Assembly (NCBI RefSeq): GCF_012933545.1
Contig: NZ_JAADJU010000008.1
Location: 283,360-347,359, forward strand
Length of the DNA stretch: 64,000 nt
Source: Rouxiella aceris
Lineage (GTDB): Bacteria; Pseudomonadota; Gammaproteobacteria; Enterobacterales; Enterobacteriaceae
Direction: 5' to 3'
Part shown: positions 1 to 9,205 of the stretch, piece by piece
How positions within the stretch are numbered: the first letter of the stretch is position 1
Layout of the letters: each line of letters begins with the position of its first letter
Made by a program: the position numbers and the translations under genes
The notes under the pieces: model-generated
Told to the model about the DNA's origin: nothing
Databases searched by the model: none
The model's input: the letters and a program-made list of their open reading frames with translations, nothing else

Positions 1-929
1 AAGACCAGATTAAAGATAAAAAATTCTGCAAACGTTATCGCCAAATCAAGCATGACAATAAAGTGCGCCTGGCAGATTACGTTAAACAGCATATGGGTAT
101 CACTCTCAATCCCGATGCGATTTTTGATGTGCAAATCAAACGCCTGCACGAATACAAACGCCAGCACCTGAACCTGCTGCATATTGTTGCCCTCTACCAG
201 CAAATCCGCGATAACCCGGCGCTGGATATTGTGCCTCGCGTATTCCTGTTTGGGGCTAAAGCGGCGCCCGGCTACTATCTGGCCAAAAACATTATCTATG
301 CGATCAATCAGGTGGCGGAGAAGATCAATAACGATCCGATCGTCGCCGATCGTCTGAAAGTGGTATTTATTCCCGACTACAGCGTATCGGTAGCGGAACT
401 GATGATCCCGGCGGCAGACGTCTCGGAACAGATTTCGACCGCCGGTAAAGAAGCCTCGGGAACCGGCAATATGAAGCTGGCCCTTAATGGTGCGCTGACC
501 ATCGGCACGCTGGACGGTGCCAATGTCGAAATCGCCGAGCAGGTGGGTGAGGAAAATATCGTCATCTTTGGCCATACCGTCGATCAGGTGAAAGCGCTGC
601 TGAAAAAGGGCTACAAACCTAAAACCTGGCTGAAAAAGGATAAACAGCTCAAACGGGTGCTTGATGAATTGGCCAGCGGTTATTACAGCCAGGGTGACAA
701 GAAAGCCTTCGATTTGATGCTGCATAGTCTGTTGGCGGGCGGCGATCCCTATCTGGTGTTGGCAGATTTTGCCGAATACTGCCAGGCACAGGCTCGCGTA
801 GACCAGCTGTATCGCGATCGTGACGCATGGACCCGCTGTACGCTGCTAAACACCGCCCGCGTCGGCATGTTTAGTGCGGACCGTTCTATTCGTGATTACC
901 AGCAGCGTATTTGGCAGGCGAAACGCTAA
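1..929 (+). CDS. malP: Maltodextrin phosphorylase, C-terminal part (cut by window start)
   Basis: The reading frame is open from base 3, so this is the last 308 codons of a protein of about 800 residues. MalP is a cytosolic, pyridoxal-phosphate-dependent enzyme that phosphorolyses linear maltodextrins to glucose-1-phosphate. The fragment holds the glycogen-phosphorylase cofactor motif EASGTGNMK, whose lysine (codon 474-476) forms the Schiff base, followed by [16 protein letters not shown]. The upstream RLHEYKRQ block is also typical of the family. It ends 9 bases before malQ, so the two form the usual malPQ operon. Identity is essentially certain; only the start lies outside the window. Confidence 0.97.
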   Translation, partial: DQIKDKKFCKRYRQIKHDNKVRLADYVKQHMGITLNPDAIFDVQIKRLHEYKRQHLNLLHIVALYQQIRDNPALDIVPRVFLFGAKAAPGYYLAKNIIYAINQVAEKINNDPIVADRLKVVFIPDYSVSVAELMIPAADVSEQISTAGKEASGTGNMKLALNGALTIGTLDGANVEIAEQVGEENIVIFGHTVDQVKALLKKGYKPKTWLKKDKQLKRVLDELASGYYSQGDKKAFDLMLHSLLAGGDPYLVLADFAEYCQAQARVDQLYRDRDAWTRCTLLNTARVGMFSADRSIRDYQQRIWQAKR

Positions 930-938
930 GGAGCAGGC

Positions 939-3017
939 ATGGACGGCGAGCAACTCGAACAGGCAGCACAGCGGGCAGGTATTCTCGGCAGTTTTATCAA
1001 TATGGTTGACGAGGTTCAGTTAGTTTCGCCAGAAAGTAAAAAGGCGTTATTGCAGGTGATGGGGCGCGATGGACCCGCGCCCGCAACAACTGCGCTGCCG
1101 CCGGTTATTGTTTTTATAACCGGCCAGTCGCTGACGCTAACGCCGCAGGGTGAGGGGACCTTCCAGTGGCAACTGACGCTGGAAAACGGCGATATCACCC
1201 TGGGCGGCGGACGCTGGGGTCAACCTTTGACGCTGGGGGACGAGTGCCCGTTGGGCTATCACCAGCTTACTCTGCGCGATGGGCAGCAGCAGTGGGACTG
1301 TCGCATCATTGTGGCACCATCGCGCTGTTATGAGCCAGAGATGCTGTTGCAAGGCAAAAAACTGTGGGGTGCTTGTGTGCAGCTCTATACCCTGCGTTCC
1401 GAAGATAACTGGGGCGTGGGGGATTTTGGCGATCTCAAACAGATGGTGCAGCAACTGGCGCAGCACGGCGGGGCCTTTGTCGGGCTCAATCCCATCCATG
1501 CGCTCTATCCGGCCAATCCTCTTAGCGTTAGTCCTTACAGTCCCTCTTCACGTCGCTGGCTAAATATCACCTATATTGACGTCAATGCCGTAGAGGAGTT
1601 TACCGCCAGCGAATCGGCGCAGAGCTGGTGGCAGCTGGCGGCCACCCGTGAGGCGCTGCATCGGGCGCGCAGCGTCGAGTATGTTGACTATCTGCAGGTG
1701 ATGACGCTCAAAATGACTGCGTTAAAACTGGCCTGGCCGACCTTTTGTGAGGTGCCGGAAGCCAGTCAGCGCAAACGGGATTTCCACAGTTTTGTGTTAC
1801 TGGGCGGCGAAAGCCTGCGCCAGCAGGCGCTGTTTGATGCGTTGCATGTGCACTTGCATCAGATGGCGCTGGGTCAATGGGGCTGGCCGGTGTGGCCGGC
1901 GCCTTATCGTGATCCGCAAAGCCCCGAGGTTATGGAATTCAGTGAGCGTTATCAGGATGAAGTGAATTTTTACCTTTGGCTGCAATGGCTGGCGCACTGT
2001 CAGTTTGCCGACTGTTATCAGGCCAGCCGCAAGCTGGGGATGCCGATTGGTCTCTACCGGGATCTGGCGGTGGGCGTGGCCTCAGGCGGAGCCGAAACCT
2101 GGTGCGATCCGGGGCTCTATTGTCTGGCGGCGACGGTGGGTGCGCCACCGGATATTCTTGGACCACAGGGGCAAAACTGGGGATTGCCGCCTATCGACCC
2201 CCATGTGATGCGGGCACGCGCCTATCAGCCGTTTATTGATTTGTTGCGCGCCAATATGGCCGACTGCGGCGCACTGCGTATCGACCATGTTATGGGGCTG
2301 CTGCGTTTATGGTGGATCCCGGAAAACGAACACGCCGGGCAGGGGGCTTATGTCAGTTATCCCCTCGACGATCTGTTGGCGGTGTTGGCGCTGGAAAGTC
2401 AGCGGCACCAATGTATGGTGATTGGCGAAGATCTGGGGACAGTACCGAAAGAGATTGTCGCCAGCCTGCGCAGCAGCGGCGTGTACTCGTATAAGGTGCT
2501 CTATTTCGAGCACGATAAGCAGCGGGTTTATCGCGCGCCAGCGGATTATGTTACCCAGGCGATGGCCACTGTGACCACTCACGATTTGCCAACGCTGCGC
2601 GGCTATTGGCAGGCGGATGATTTGGCGCTGGGAGAAACCCTGGGTATCTATCCTGATGCGACCATTCTGGCTCATTTGCGCCAGGAGCGTGCCAGCACCC
2701 GTCAGGCATTGCTCGATGCCCTGCATCGTCATCACTGTGTGCCCAAGAGTGTAGGCACCCATGCCGAATTAATGCCGATGACGCCGGTGCTCAATCGTGG
2801 GTTACAACGTTATCTGGCGGACAGTGCCAGCGCACTGTTGGGACTGCAACCGGAGGATTGGCTGGATATGAATACGCCGGTGAATGTGCCGGGTACCAAT
2901 ACTGAATACCCCAACTGGCGACGCAAGCTTAACCGCACTGTGCAGGAGATGTTTGACGATCCGTGGATTAATCGGTTATTGAAAGATCTGGACAGGCGCA
3001 GAAAAAAAGCCGGTTAA
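939..3017 (+). CDS. malQ: 4-alpha-glucanotransferase (amylomaltase)
   Basis: MalQ (glycoside hydrolase family 77) transfers glucan segments between maltodextrins in the cytosol, making chains long enough for MalP. The 692 residues match the family length (E. coli 694). Catalytic residues are visible: nucleophile Asp449 in LRIDHVMGLLR, acid/base Glu497 in GEDLGTVP, and transition-state stabiliser Asp549 in TTHDLPTLRGYW. The ATG at 939 follows an AAGGAG ribosome site and lies 9 bases after malP. In E. coli gntT follows malQ; here a 119-bp repeat and then convergent nfuA follow instead. Confidence 0.97.
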   Translation: MDGEQLEQAAQRAGILGSFINMVDEVQLVSPESKKALLQVMGRDGPAPATTALPPVIVFITGQSLTLTPQGEGTFQWQLTLENGDITLGGGRWGQPLTLGDECPLGYHQLTLRDGQQQWDCRIIVAPSRCYEPEMLLQGKKLWGACVQLYTLRSEDNWGVGDFGDLKQMVQQLAQHGGAFVGLNPIHALYPANPLSVSPYSPSSRRWLNITYIDVNAVEEFTASESAQSWWQLAATREALHRARSVEYVDYLQVMTLKMTALKLAWPTFCEVPEASQRKRDFHSFVLLGGESLRQQALFDALHVHLHQMALGQWGWPVWPAPYRDPQSPEVMEFSERYQDEVNFYLWLQWLAHCQFADCYQASRKLGMPIGLYRDLAVGVASGGAETWCDPGLYCLAATVGAPPDILGPQGQNWGLPPIDPHVMRARAYQPFIDLLRANMADCGALRIDHVMGLLRLWWIPENEHAGQGAYVSYPLDDLLAVLALESQRHQCMVIGEDLGTVPKEIVASLRSSGVYSYKVLYFEHDKQRVYRAPADYVTQAMATVTTHDLPTLRGYWQADDLALGETLGIYPDATILAHLRQERASTRQALLDALHRHHCVPKSVGTHAELMPMTPVLNRGLQRYLADSASALLGLQPEDWLDMNTPVNVPGTNTEYPNWRRKLNRTVQEMFDDPWINRLLKDLDRRRKKAG

Positions 3018-3024
3018 GGCCTTT
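3005..3024 (+). terminator. First malQ terminator copy, imperfect hairpin
   Basis: An A-run, AAAGCC, the loop GGTTAA and GGCCTTT form an imperfect hairpin overlapping the malQ stop codon. The same motif recurs, as a perfect hairpin, on the far side of the 119-bp repeat at 3156-3179. This looks like a duplicated terminator; the left copy lacks one base of its left arm. Confidence 0.5.
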
Positions 3025-3030
3025 GAGTTT

Positions 3031-3149
3031 GATGACAAAGTCGTCTTGATGATCGAGATACCCGGGCATAGCACACCCCGGGGCGCTCCGGCGGGCAAGC
3101 CCGCTACGACCCCAACGGTGCACACTCCCTAATAACGGACTTTGTCAGC
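3031..3149 (-). repeat. 119-bp interspersed inverted-terminus repeat, copy 1
   Basis: This element is the reverse complement of 35663-35781, with the same length, no gaps and 4 mismatches by direct comparison. Its ends are imperfect inverted repeats: GCTGACAAAGTC at one end and GATGACAAAGTC at the other, read inward. The centre has a perfect palindrome GCGGGC-AA-GCCCGC (3091-3104). It contains no ORF of note and resembles a MITE. It is not the ERIC consensus as I recall it. It lies between convergent malQ and nfuA, flanked on both sides by copies of the same terminator hairpin. The family name is unknown to me. Confidence 0.85.
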
Positions 3150-3155
3150 AGTCTG

Positions 3156-3179
3156 AAAGGCCGGTTAAGGCCTTTTTTC
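3156..3179 (+). terminator. malQ terminator, second copy
   Basis: AAAGGCC, loop GGTTAA and GGCCTTT form a perfect 7-bp stem followed by a T-run, a standard intrinsic terminator on the + strand. It may also serve nfuA on the other strand, since A residues precede the stem. It repeats the hairpin at 3005-3024. Confidence 0.75.
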
Positions 3180-3217
3180 TTCTATTCTGCCTCCGTTACC
3201 GGGGGCAGAGGGCTGGC

Positions 3218-3793
3218 TTAGTAGAAAGAGTGCTCGCCGCGTTGGTGTTCGGTTAAATCACGAACGCCTTTCAGTTCCGGGAACATTTGCAGCAGCTCTT
3301 TTTCGATGCCTTCTTTCAGGGTGACATCGACCATTGAACAACCGTTACAGCCGCCACCGAATTGCAGAATGGCCAGGCCATCTTCGGTAATTTCCATCAG
3401 CGATACGCGACCGCCGTGGCTGGCGAGCTGCGGGTTGATCTGTGCCTGTAACTGATATTCAACGCGTTCCATCAGCGGGGCATCGTCGGCGACCTTGCGC
3501 ATTTTGGCGTTTGGCGCTTTCAGTGTCAGCTGTGAACCAAGCTGATCGGTAACGAAATCGATCTCTGCGTCTTGCAGATAAGGCGCGCTTAACTCATCGA
3601 CATAGGCCGAAAGCCGCGGGAACGTTAGTTCGGTATCCGTGGCTTCTACAGCATCAGGGGGACAGTAAGAAACACCGCATTCAGCAGTCGGCGTACCTGG
3701 ATTAATCACAAATACGCGGATCTGGGTGCCTTCTTCCTGGTTTGCCAGCAGTTTGGCAAAGTGCTCTTGGGCAGCATCGGTAATAATGATCAT
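3218..3793 (-). CDS. nfuA: Fe-S cluster carrier/scaffold NfuA
   Basis: NfuA carries [4Fe-4S] clusters to target enzymes, especially under oxidative stress or iron limitation, in the cytosol. The 191 residues equal the E. coli length. An N-terminal degenerate A-type carrier domain (about 1-95) precedes an Nfu domain whose [11 protein letters not shown] motif holds cluster ligands Cys149 and Cys152. The ATG at 3793 gives the conserved [12 protein letters not shown] start. It is followed downstream on its strand by the repeat element and malQ; gntX is 59 bases upstream in the same direction, as in E. coli. Confidence 0.97.
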   Translation of the reverse strand: MIIITDAAQEHFAKLLANQEEGTQIRVFVINPGTPTAECGVSYCPPDAVEATDTELTFPRLSAYVDELSAPYLQDAEIDFVTDQLGSQLTLKAPNAKMRKVADDAPLMERVEYQLQAQINPQLASHGGRVSLMEITEDGLAILQFGGGCNGCSMVDVTLKEGIEKELLQMFPELKGVRDLTEHQRGEHSFY

Positions 3794-3852
3794 AGCATGG
3801 GCTCAATAGTTGACTACTCCAGTTGGTTATAATACGCCCTTTCGCCGAGCTA

Positions 3853-4542
3853 CTACAAGGTGCGGCAAATACACCAAATCTGTAAAGAAGCAATTTTCTG
3901 CTTATTCAGTATGTTACTAACTTCGCTAATTGTGCTGCCGGTGGTAACCACATCATCGAGCAGTGCAATATGTTTACCTGCCAGCGGCTGGATACAGCGA
4001 AAAGCCCGGTGTAAATTACGCCGCCGTTCGGCCTCGCTCAATAGCTGCTGGGGTGGCGTGGCGCGCTGACGCAGCAGGGCGTGGGGCCTGTAATGGCCGC
4101 CAATCCATTTTGCCAGCGGGCGGGCCAGCAAGTCAGCCTGATTGTAGCCACGCTGCCGGTAACGTTGCCGATGCAGCGGGATACTGAGCACCACCTCAGG
4201 TCGCACCACCTCGCCTGCCCGCCAGCGCGCCAGCCAACGCAGCAGCAGCAGTCGCGCCAGCGGGGTGGCAAGTTCGGGTGCTGCGGCGTATTTAAAGCGC
4301 AGTAACAGCGAACTGAGCGGCGGCTGATAGGGGCTGGCAAAAATCAGCGATTGCCACGGTGGCGGGTTTAACAGACAGCGACCACAGGGCGTGCGCGGAT
4401 GTGCACTGGGCAAACCACAGCGCGGGCAACAGGGGGGTAACGGCGACAGCTGTCTGACGCACAGGCTGCATATGCCGTGTCGGGCCAGTTGCAGCGGCTG
4501 ATGACATAACCAACATCGGCTGGCCAGAGTGAGGGAGAACAT
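3853..4542 (-). CDS. gntX: ComF-family phosphoribosyltransferase-like protein GntX
   Basis: The 229-residue protein has the ComF/GntX architecture. Its N-terminus carries paired cysteines ([19 protein letters not shown] within about residues 10-60) likely to bind a metal. Its C-terminus is a type I phosphoribosyltransferase-like domain with the diphosphate-binding motif [11 protein letters not shown]. ComF members are linked to DNA uptake or use; in E. coli this gene is called gntX and its reaction is not established. The start follows an AAGGAACC ribosome site. It is divergent from bioH and upstream of nfuA, the enterobacterial arrangement. Family assignment is secure, biochemical role is not. 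Confidence 0.9.
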   Translation of the reverse strand: MFSLTLASRCWLCHQPLQLARHGICSLCVRQLSPLPPCCPRCGLPSAHPRTPCGRCLLNPPPWQSLIFASPYQPPLSSLLLRFKYAAAPELATPLARLLLLRWLARWRAGEVVRPEVVLSIPLHRQRYRQRGYNQADLLARPLAKWIGGHYRPHALLRQRATPPQQLLSEAERRRNLHRAFRCIQPLAGKHIALLDDVVTTGSTISEVSNILNKQKIASLQIWCICRTL

Positions 4543-4648
4543 CGAGCTGGTTCCTTATTTATCACGCTTACTGGTATTCTGCCTGCTTGCCTGCAACCTG
4601 AGGGTTATCTGCGGGCGATTAATTTTCACTAACCACGGACACTACAGT

Positions 4649-5422
4649 ATGAACCGCCTCTATTGGCAGACTTTGGGTGCAGGCTCTCGCGATCTTGTGT
4701 TGCTTCACGGATGGGGGCTGAATGCCGAGGTTTGGCGTTACATTGCCGAGCGACTGGTTTCGCATTTTCGCCTGCACCTTGTCGACCTGCCCGGTTATGG
4801 CCGCAGTCAGGGCTATCCGGCGCTGTCGCTGGCGCAAATGGCACAGGAAATTTTAGCCCACGCACCAGAAAAGGCGGTGTGGTTAGGCTGGTCGCTGGGC
4901 GGTCTGGTGGCCAGTCAGGCGGCGCTCGATGCCCCGCAGCGCGTTACGCAACTGATCACCGTGGCCTCTTCTCCCTGTTTTGCCGCCCAGGAGACCTGGC
5001 CGGGGATCCGTCCGGAAGTATTGCAAGGTTTTCAGCAACAACTGAGTGACGATTTTCAGCGCACGGTGGAGCGGTTTTTGGCCTTGCAAACGCTGGGCAG
5101 CGAAAGCGCTCGCCAGGATGCCAGGCTGCTGAAATCGATGGTGCTGGATTTGCCAATGCCGCCGGTCGAGGTGCTTAACGGTGGGCTGACCATCCTGGAA
5201 CAGCAGGATCTGCGGTTACCTATGCAACAGCTGACCCAGCCCTTTTTACGTATTTACGGCGCGCTCGACGGTCTGGTACCGCGCAAAATCGCCCCCTTGC
5301 TGGATGCGCAGTGGCCGAATTCCTCCTCGGCCATTGTCGACAAAGCTTCCCATGCGCCGTTTATTTCTCATCCCGATGCCTTTTGCCAGTTACTGACAAA
5401 TTTTCTTCTCCCTAAGAGATAA
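4649..5422 (+). CDS. bioH: Pimeloyl-[acyl-carrier protein] methyl ester esterase
   Basis: BioH hydrolyses pimeloyl-ACP methyl ester, releasing pimeloyl-ACP for biotin synthesis in the cytosol. This is an alpha/beta hydrolase with the triad Ser82 (GWSLGG), Asp207 (GALDGLVP) and His235 (KASHAPF), the same numbering as E. coli. The ATG at 4649 gives 257 residues against 256 in E. coli. An in-frame start at 4529 would add 40 unrelated residues and overlap gntX, so it is rejected. Divergent from gntX with about 106 bases between starts. The ribosome site is weak. Confidence 0.96.
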   Translation: MNRLYWQTLGAGSRDLVLLHGWGLNAEVWRYIAERLVSHFRLHLVDLPGYGRSQGYPALSLAQMAQEILAHAPEKAVWLGWSLGGLVASQAALDAPQRVTQLITVASSPCFAAQETWPGIRPEVLQGFQQQLSDDFQRTVERFLALQTLGSESARQDARLLKSMVLDLPMPPVEVLNGGLTILEQQDLRLPMQQLTQPFLRIYGALDGLVPRKIAPLLDAQWPNSSSAIVDKASHAPFISHPDAFCQLLTNFLLPKR

Positions 5423-5552
5423 TGTAACCGGCTCATTTTATGGTGGAAAATACTGTACGACTTCAAATTGTCGAGATTAAATTGCACCAAATGAAGCGGT
5501 GGAATGGCTAATTCACAAAAGTGGTCAATACTCAAAGGGAACATCAGAAATC

Positions 5553-5685
5553 AGATGACAGCTTTTGTCATCCCCTCGGCGTCTCTGGGGAGAGATTGCG
5601 GTATTTGAGCAGGACGTTCACTACCGACGCCGGGCTTCTGAAGTTAGCGAGTTTAAAATAAATCATTCCATAAAGAGGTTATGTT
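5553..5685 (+). promoter_or_regulatory. Structured leader before the small exported protein
   Basis: Between bioH and the next gene there is a 7-bp hairpin, GATGACA-loop-TGTCATC (about 5554-5572), then C- and G-rich short complementary blocks, then an AAAGAGG ribosome site. No coding frame looks real here. Whether the hairpin lies in the transcript leader or is a bioH terminator is not decidable; it lacks a T-run. Confidence 0.35.
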
Positions 5686-5955
5686 ATGAACTACGGCAAA
5701 ATGGTTGTTGCTGCACTGTTAGTTGCGACTTTCTCTACCGGCGCAATGGCAGCCAAAGAAATCAGCAGAGAAGAAGCAAAGAAAATGAATTATCACAGCC
5801 TGGGGACGGTTTCTATTTCCAATAAGCAAACCGCGCCAATGGATGCGAAAAAGGCTATTTCCAAATTGGCTGATGAAAAGGGTGGCAAATATTACGTAGT
5901 CATTGAAGCCAAAAATGACAACAAGATCAGCGCCACCGCTGAAGTGTTTAAATAA
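5686..5955 (+). CDS. Small periplasmic YhcN/BhsA-type (DUF1471) protein
   Basis: An 89-residue protein with a signal peptide (hydrophobic residues about 5-20, cleavage after the AMA at 20-22) and a mature domain of about 65 residues. The pattern YHSLGTVSIS near the start and KYYVVIEAKND then ISATAEVFK at the end is that of the YdgH/BhsA/McbA-like family. Relatives in E. coli respond to stress or affect biofilm, but members are numerous and cannot be told apart by eye. An AAAGAGG site precedes the ATG. It is a single-gene unit ended by hairpin terminators. Confidence 0.8.
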   Translation: MNYGKMVVAALLVATFSTGAMAAKEISREEAKKMNYHSLGTVSISNKQTAPMDAKKAISKLADEKGGKYYVVIEAKNDNKISATAEVFK

Positions 5956-5973
5956 CCGAGCGGCTCGGTTTTC
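5954..5973 (+). terminator. Terminator of the DUF1471 gene
   Basis: AACCGAG, a short loop and CTCGGTT followed by TT overlap the stop codon of the small exported protein. It is a compact GC-rich hairpin with a short T-tract. Confidence 0.65.
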
Positions 5974-5977
5974 TCCA

Positions 5978-5999
5978 GAGGGTAGGTCGCTACCCTCTT
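5978..5999 (+). terminator. Second hairpin behind the DUF1471 gene
   Basis: GAGGGTAG-GTCG-CTACCCTC is a perfect 8-bp stem with a 4-base loop, just after the first terminator. Only two T residues follow, so it is a backup terminator or 3'-end stabiliser. Confidence 0.5.
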
Positions 6000-6355
6000 G
6001 CCCTGCACCTGCTGTAACCTTTGATTATCCCATCCCCTGTTTTGTTTCTACAAACTGTAGACAACTGATTTACACCTCCAGACTGCTGCCCGATATTTTG
6101 TGCGTGATCTCGCCTTTTAATTTATTCATCCTAATGATTTAAAATGATTTTTCATAATCGTTACTCTTAGGCTAACGATGTGCGTTTGTCCTTGATTGAT
6201 GGCACCGGGCAGGCTTTCTACACTGAACAGGTTATTTAAACAGGTCATTTATGATGCAATCGCCCCTTGTTGGAACCTTTTTCTACGTGTGACGTTGCGC
6301 TTTACTCAACGGCGTGCAGAGAAACGTTTGGCAAGTCAAACCCGGAGGTTTAGGC
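6000..6355 (+). promoter_or_regulatory. mdc operon promoter region
   Basis: About 356 bases without a credible gene lie ahead of mdcA. The part around 6110-6180 is AT-rich, with repeated ATGATTT/AAAATGATTTTTCAT patterns that could hold the promoter and a LysR-type (T-N11-A) site for MdcR. I could not fix a single -35/-10 pair. The position is the expected place for MdcR action, because mdcR itself lies at the far end of the operon. Confidence 0.45.
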
Positions 6356-8017
6356 ATGCAGCAACATTCACCGACCACGAAAGTCTGGGACACTCATCGT
6401 CGCGAAAAACAACGACGCATTGAGAGTGTGCAGGCTGTGGCTCAGGGTAAAGTCTTACCCACCGAACAGATCACCGCGATTTTAGAAACCCTGATTGCGC
6501 CAGGCGATCGGGTGGTGATGGAAGGCAATAACCAGAAACAGGCCGATTTTCTGTCACGGATGTTGGCGAAAGCCAATCCTGAAAAGTTACACGATCTGCA
6601 TATGATTATGCCGAGCGTCAGCCGGGCCGAGCACCTCGACCTGTTTGAGCACGGTATTGCCCGCAAGCTGGATTTTGCTTTCTCAGGCCCGCAGAGCTTG
6701 CGTATTGCGCAACTGCTTGAAGACGGCATGATGGAAATCGGCGCGATCCATACCTATATCGAACTTTATTCGCGCCTTTACGTCGACCTGGTGCCGAATA
6801 TCGCCCTGATTGCCGGTTTTAAAGCTGATCGTAAAGGCAATCTGTATACCGGTGCCAGCACCGAAGATACCCCGGCACTGGTTGAAGCCGCTGCCTTTAA
6901 AAACGGCATTGTTATCGCCCAGGTCAATGAGCTGGTGGATGATGAAAACGATCTGCCACGAGTGGATATCCCCGGCTCATGGATCGATTTTGTCGTTGTT
7001 GCCGATAAGCCTTTCTTTATTGAACCACTTTTCACCCGCGATCCCCGTCTGATTAAACCCGTGCATGTGCTGATGGGCATGATGGCTATCAAAGGTATTT
7101 ACGCCAAACACCAGGTGCAGTCCCTTAACCACGGCATCGGTTTTAATACCGCCGCCATTGAACTGTTGCTGCCGACCTACGGCGAGCAACTGGGTCTGAA
7201 GGGCAAAATTTGTAAACACTGGACCCTTAATCCGCATCCGACGCTGATCCCGGCTATCGAAAGCGGTTGGGTCGATACCGTTCACTGCTTCGGCGGTGAG
7301 CTGGGGATGGAAGAGTATATTGCCGCCCGTCCGGACGTGTTCTTTACCGGCTCTGACGGCTCTATGCGCTCCAACCGCGCCTTCTGTCAACTTGCCGGAC
7401 AGTACGCCGTCGATATGTTTATCGGTTCAACCCTGCAGGTTGACGGTCTGGCCAACTCTTCAACCGTAACCCGTGGCCGTCTGGCCGGTTTCGGTGGCGC
7501 GCCCAATATGGGCCATGACCCGCACGGCCGTCGTCACCCGACCCCGGCCTGGCTGGATATGATTGAAGAGCCGGATCCGATGGCCCGCGGTCGCAAGCTG
7601 GTGGTGCAGATGGTGGAAACCTTCCAGGCTGGTGGCAAACCGACTTTTGTGGAAAAACTTGAAGCTATCGATGTCGCCAAAGCATCCGGTATGCCATTGG
7701 CACCGGTAATGATTTATGGCGATGACGTGACCCACGTGTTGACCGAAGAGGGCATTGCGCACCTGCATCGTGCTCGTTCTCTGGAAGAACGCCGTGCCAT
7801 GGTCGCCGCCGTCGCCGGGATCACCGATGTTGGTTTGGGTGTCGATGCCAAACGCATTGCCGAACTGCGCCGTCAGGAGCTGGTGGTATTCCCGGAAGAT
7901 ATGGGTATTCGCCGCACCGACGCCACCCGTTCGCTGCTGGCCGCCAGCAGTGTGGGCGAACTGGTCGACTGGTCCGGAGGTTTGTACAACCCACCGGCTA
8001 AATTCCGGAGCTGGTAA
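6356..8017 (+). CDS. mdcA: Malonate decarboxylase alpha subunit (malonate:ACP transferase)
   Basis: MdcA transfers malonate onto the acyl-carrier subunit in exchange for acetate, starting the decarboxylation cycle in the cytosol. The ATG at 6356 has a strong CCGGAGG site and gives 553 residues, close to the Klebsiella protein; an upstream GTG at 6314 has no ribosome site. The sequence has the CoA-transferase-like character of the family, with glycine-rich blocks such as FGGAPNMGHDPHGRRH near residue 380. It is first in a tight operon, 2 bases before mdcB. Confidence 0.95.
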   Translation: MQQHSPTTKVWDTHRREKQRRIESVQAVAQGKVLPTEQITAILETLIAPGDRVVMEGNNQKQADFLSRMLAKANPEKLHDLHMIMPSVSRAEHLDLFEHGIARKLDFAFSGPQSLRIAQLLEDGMMEIGAIHTYIELYSRLYVDLVPNIALIAGFKADRKGNLYTGASTEDTPALVEAAAFKNGIVIAQVNELVDDENDLPRVDIPGSWIDFVVVADKPFFIEPLFTRDPRLIKPVHVLMGMMAIKGIYAKHQVQSLNHGIGFNTAAIELLLPTYGEQLGLKGKICKHWTLNPHPTLIPAIESGWVDTVHCFGGELGMEEYIAARPDVFFTGSDGSMRSNRAFCQLAGQYAVDMFIGSTLQVDGLANSSTVTRGRLAGFGGAPNMGHDPHGRRHPTPAWLDMIEEPDPMARGRKLVVQMVETFQAGGKPTFVEKLEAIDVAKASGMPLAPVMIYGDDVTHVLTEEGIAHLHRARSLEERRAMVAAVAGITDVGLGVDAKRIAELRRQELVVFPEDMGIRRTDATRSLLAASSVGELVDWSGGLYNPPAKFRSW

Positions 8018-8019
8018 TT

Positions 8020-8877
8020 ATGCCGCTGACTTTATCGAACACCCGGCAGGCCGATGTTCTGGCCGCGAAACTGGCAGAAAGGGCAACGCAGGCGTTGATC
8101 GATGAAGCGCGGCTGAGTCCAAAACCGGGGCTGGTTGATAGCCGAGGATCGGGGGCTCATCAGGATCTTAATCTGGCGCTGATGGAGCGTTCGGCCCACA
8201 GCCTGACCGCCACTTTTTATGCTCTGGCACAACATTGCTGGCTGCGCCCGGTGGATATCGCACTGCGCCAGGAAGTCGGACGTCTTGGGCGTCTGGGTGA
8301 ACGGCAGATGATGACCGCCACCGGCGGGGTAAATACCCACCGTGGCGCGATCTGGGCAATGGGCTTGCTGGTCAGCGCGGTGGCAATGCAACCGGCGCTG
8401 AGTCAGGCCGCTGATATTGCCCAGTGTGCCGCCGAGCTGGCGCGACTGCCGGATGCCTTTAGCCCGATAACCTTTAGCAAAGGTTCACATGCAGTACAGC
8501 GTTATCGGGTGCCTGGGGCAAAAGAGGAAGCGCAGCGCGGTTTCCCCCACATCATTGAGCGTGGGTTGCCGGAACTGCGTGCCAGCCGCCAACGCGGTGC
8601 CAGCGAAAACCAGGCGCAGCTTAATGCGCTGCTGGCGGTAATGACCACCCTGACTGATACCTGCGTGTTGTCACGCGGTGGCATGTCGGCGCTGTTGGCC
8701 ATGCAGCAAGGGGCCGACGCCGTATTGCAAGCCGGTGGCGTGCAGACCAGCGCCGGTCAGTACCAGCTATATCAACTGGAACAACGCATGCTGGCCGATA
8801 ACGCGTCACCCGGTGGCGCGGCCGATCTGCTGGCCGCCACGCTGTTTCTCGACGGCGTCACCCGAGCCAATAGTTAA
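8020..8877 (+). CDS. mdcB: Triphosphoribosyl-dephospho-CoA synthase
   Basis: MdcB makes 2'-(5''-triphosphoribosyl)-3'-dephospho-CoA from ATP and dephospho-CoA, the precursor of the acyl-carrier prosthetic group. The 285 residues belong to the CitG/MdcB family. Visible blocks are SPKPGLVDSRGSGAHQDL near residue 30 and TGGVNTHRGAIWAMGLL near residue 105, typical for the family. The start sits 2 bases after mdcA with GGAG upstream. In some relatives the gene is elsewhere in the cluster; here it is second. Confidence 0.94.
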   Translation: MPLTLSNTRQADVLAAKLAERATQALIDEARLSPKPGLVDSRGSGAHQDLNLALMERSAHSLTATFYALAQHCWLRPVDIALRQEVGRLGRLGERQMMTATGGVNTHRGAIWAMGLLVSAVAMQPALSQAADIAQCAAELARLPDAFSPITFSKGSHAVQRYRVPGAKEEAQRGFPHIIERGLPELRASRQRGASENQAQLNALLAVMTTLTDTCVLSRGGMSALLAMQQGADAVLQAGGVQTSAGQYQLYQLEQRMLADNASPGGAADLLAATLFLDGVTRANS

Positions 8878-8902
8878 CATCATGATTTGATGAAGAGGTG
8901 TT

Positions 8903-9205
8903 ATGGAACGTTTTGAATTTACCTATCCGGCACAGGACAGCCTGCCGGGACACGCCCAGGCTGGCGTGGTCGGTTCCGGGGATCTCGAAGCCCTGTATGA
9001 ACCAAAAGCGGGCACTATGCTGACCATTCGCGTAGCGACCTCTGTCGATGGCAGCCACGGATTGTGGCAGCGTTTCTTTGACCATCTGGCGGGTGTTCGC
9101 CAACTGCCCGCCGGTCAACTGGATATCAACGATTTCGGAGCCACGCCCGGCGTAGCCCGTCTGCGTATCGAACAAGTTTTTGAGGAGGCGTCTGATGTCT
9201 ATTGA
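8903..9205 (+). CDS. mdcC: Malonate decarboxylase acyl carrier protein (delta subunit)
   Basis: This 100-residue carrier holds acetyl or malonyl groups on a phosphoribosyl-dephospho-CoA arm. The arm is attached to Ser25 in GVVGSGDLEAL, the position reported for Klebsiella MdcC. A GAAGAGG ribosome site precedes the ATG. The final bases overlap the start of mdcD by 11, indicating translational coupling with the carboxylase subunits. Confidence 0.95.
   Translation: MERFEFTYPAQDSLPGHAQAGVVGSGDLEALYEPKAGTMLTIRVATSVDGSHGLWQRFFDHLAGVRQLPAGQLDINDFGATPGVARLRIEQVFEEASDVY

Noticed and set aside
3031..3149. 119-bp repeat as an ERIC element
   Set aside because: Length is similar, but the ends and core do not match the ERIC consensus as I recall it.
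4529..4648. Longer start for bioH
   Set aside because: It adds 40 residues absent from the family, overlaps divergent gntX, and the ATG at 4649 restores family length and catalytic numbering.
5565..5825. 86-codon frame overlapping the DUF1471 gene
   Set aside because: It is a shadow in another frame of the leader and signal-peptide gene, with no protein character.
6098..6116. CRP-like site upstream of mdcA
   Set aside because: TGTGCGTGATCTCGC matches only part of the TGTGA-N6-TCACA pattern; too weak to call.
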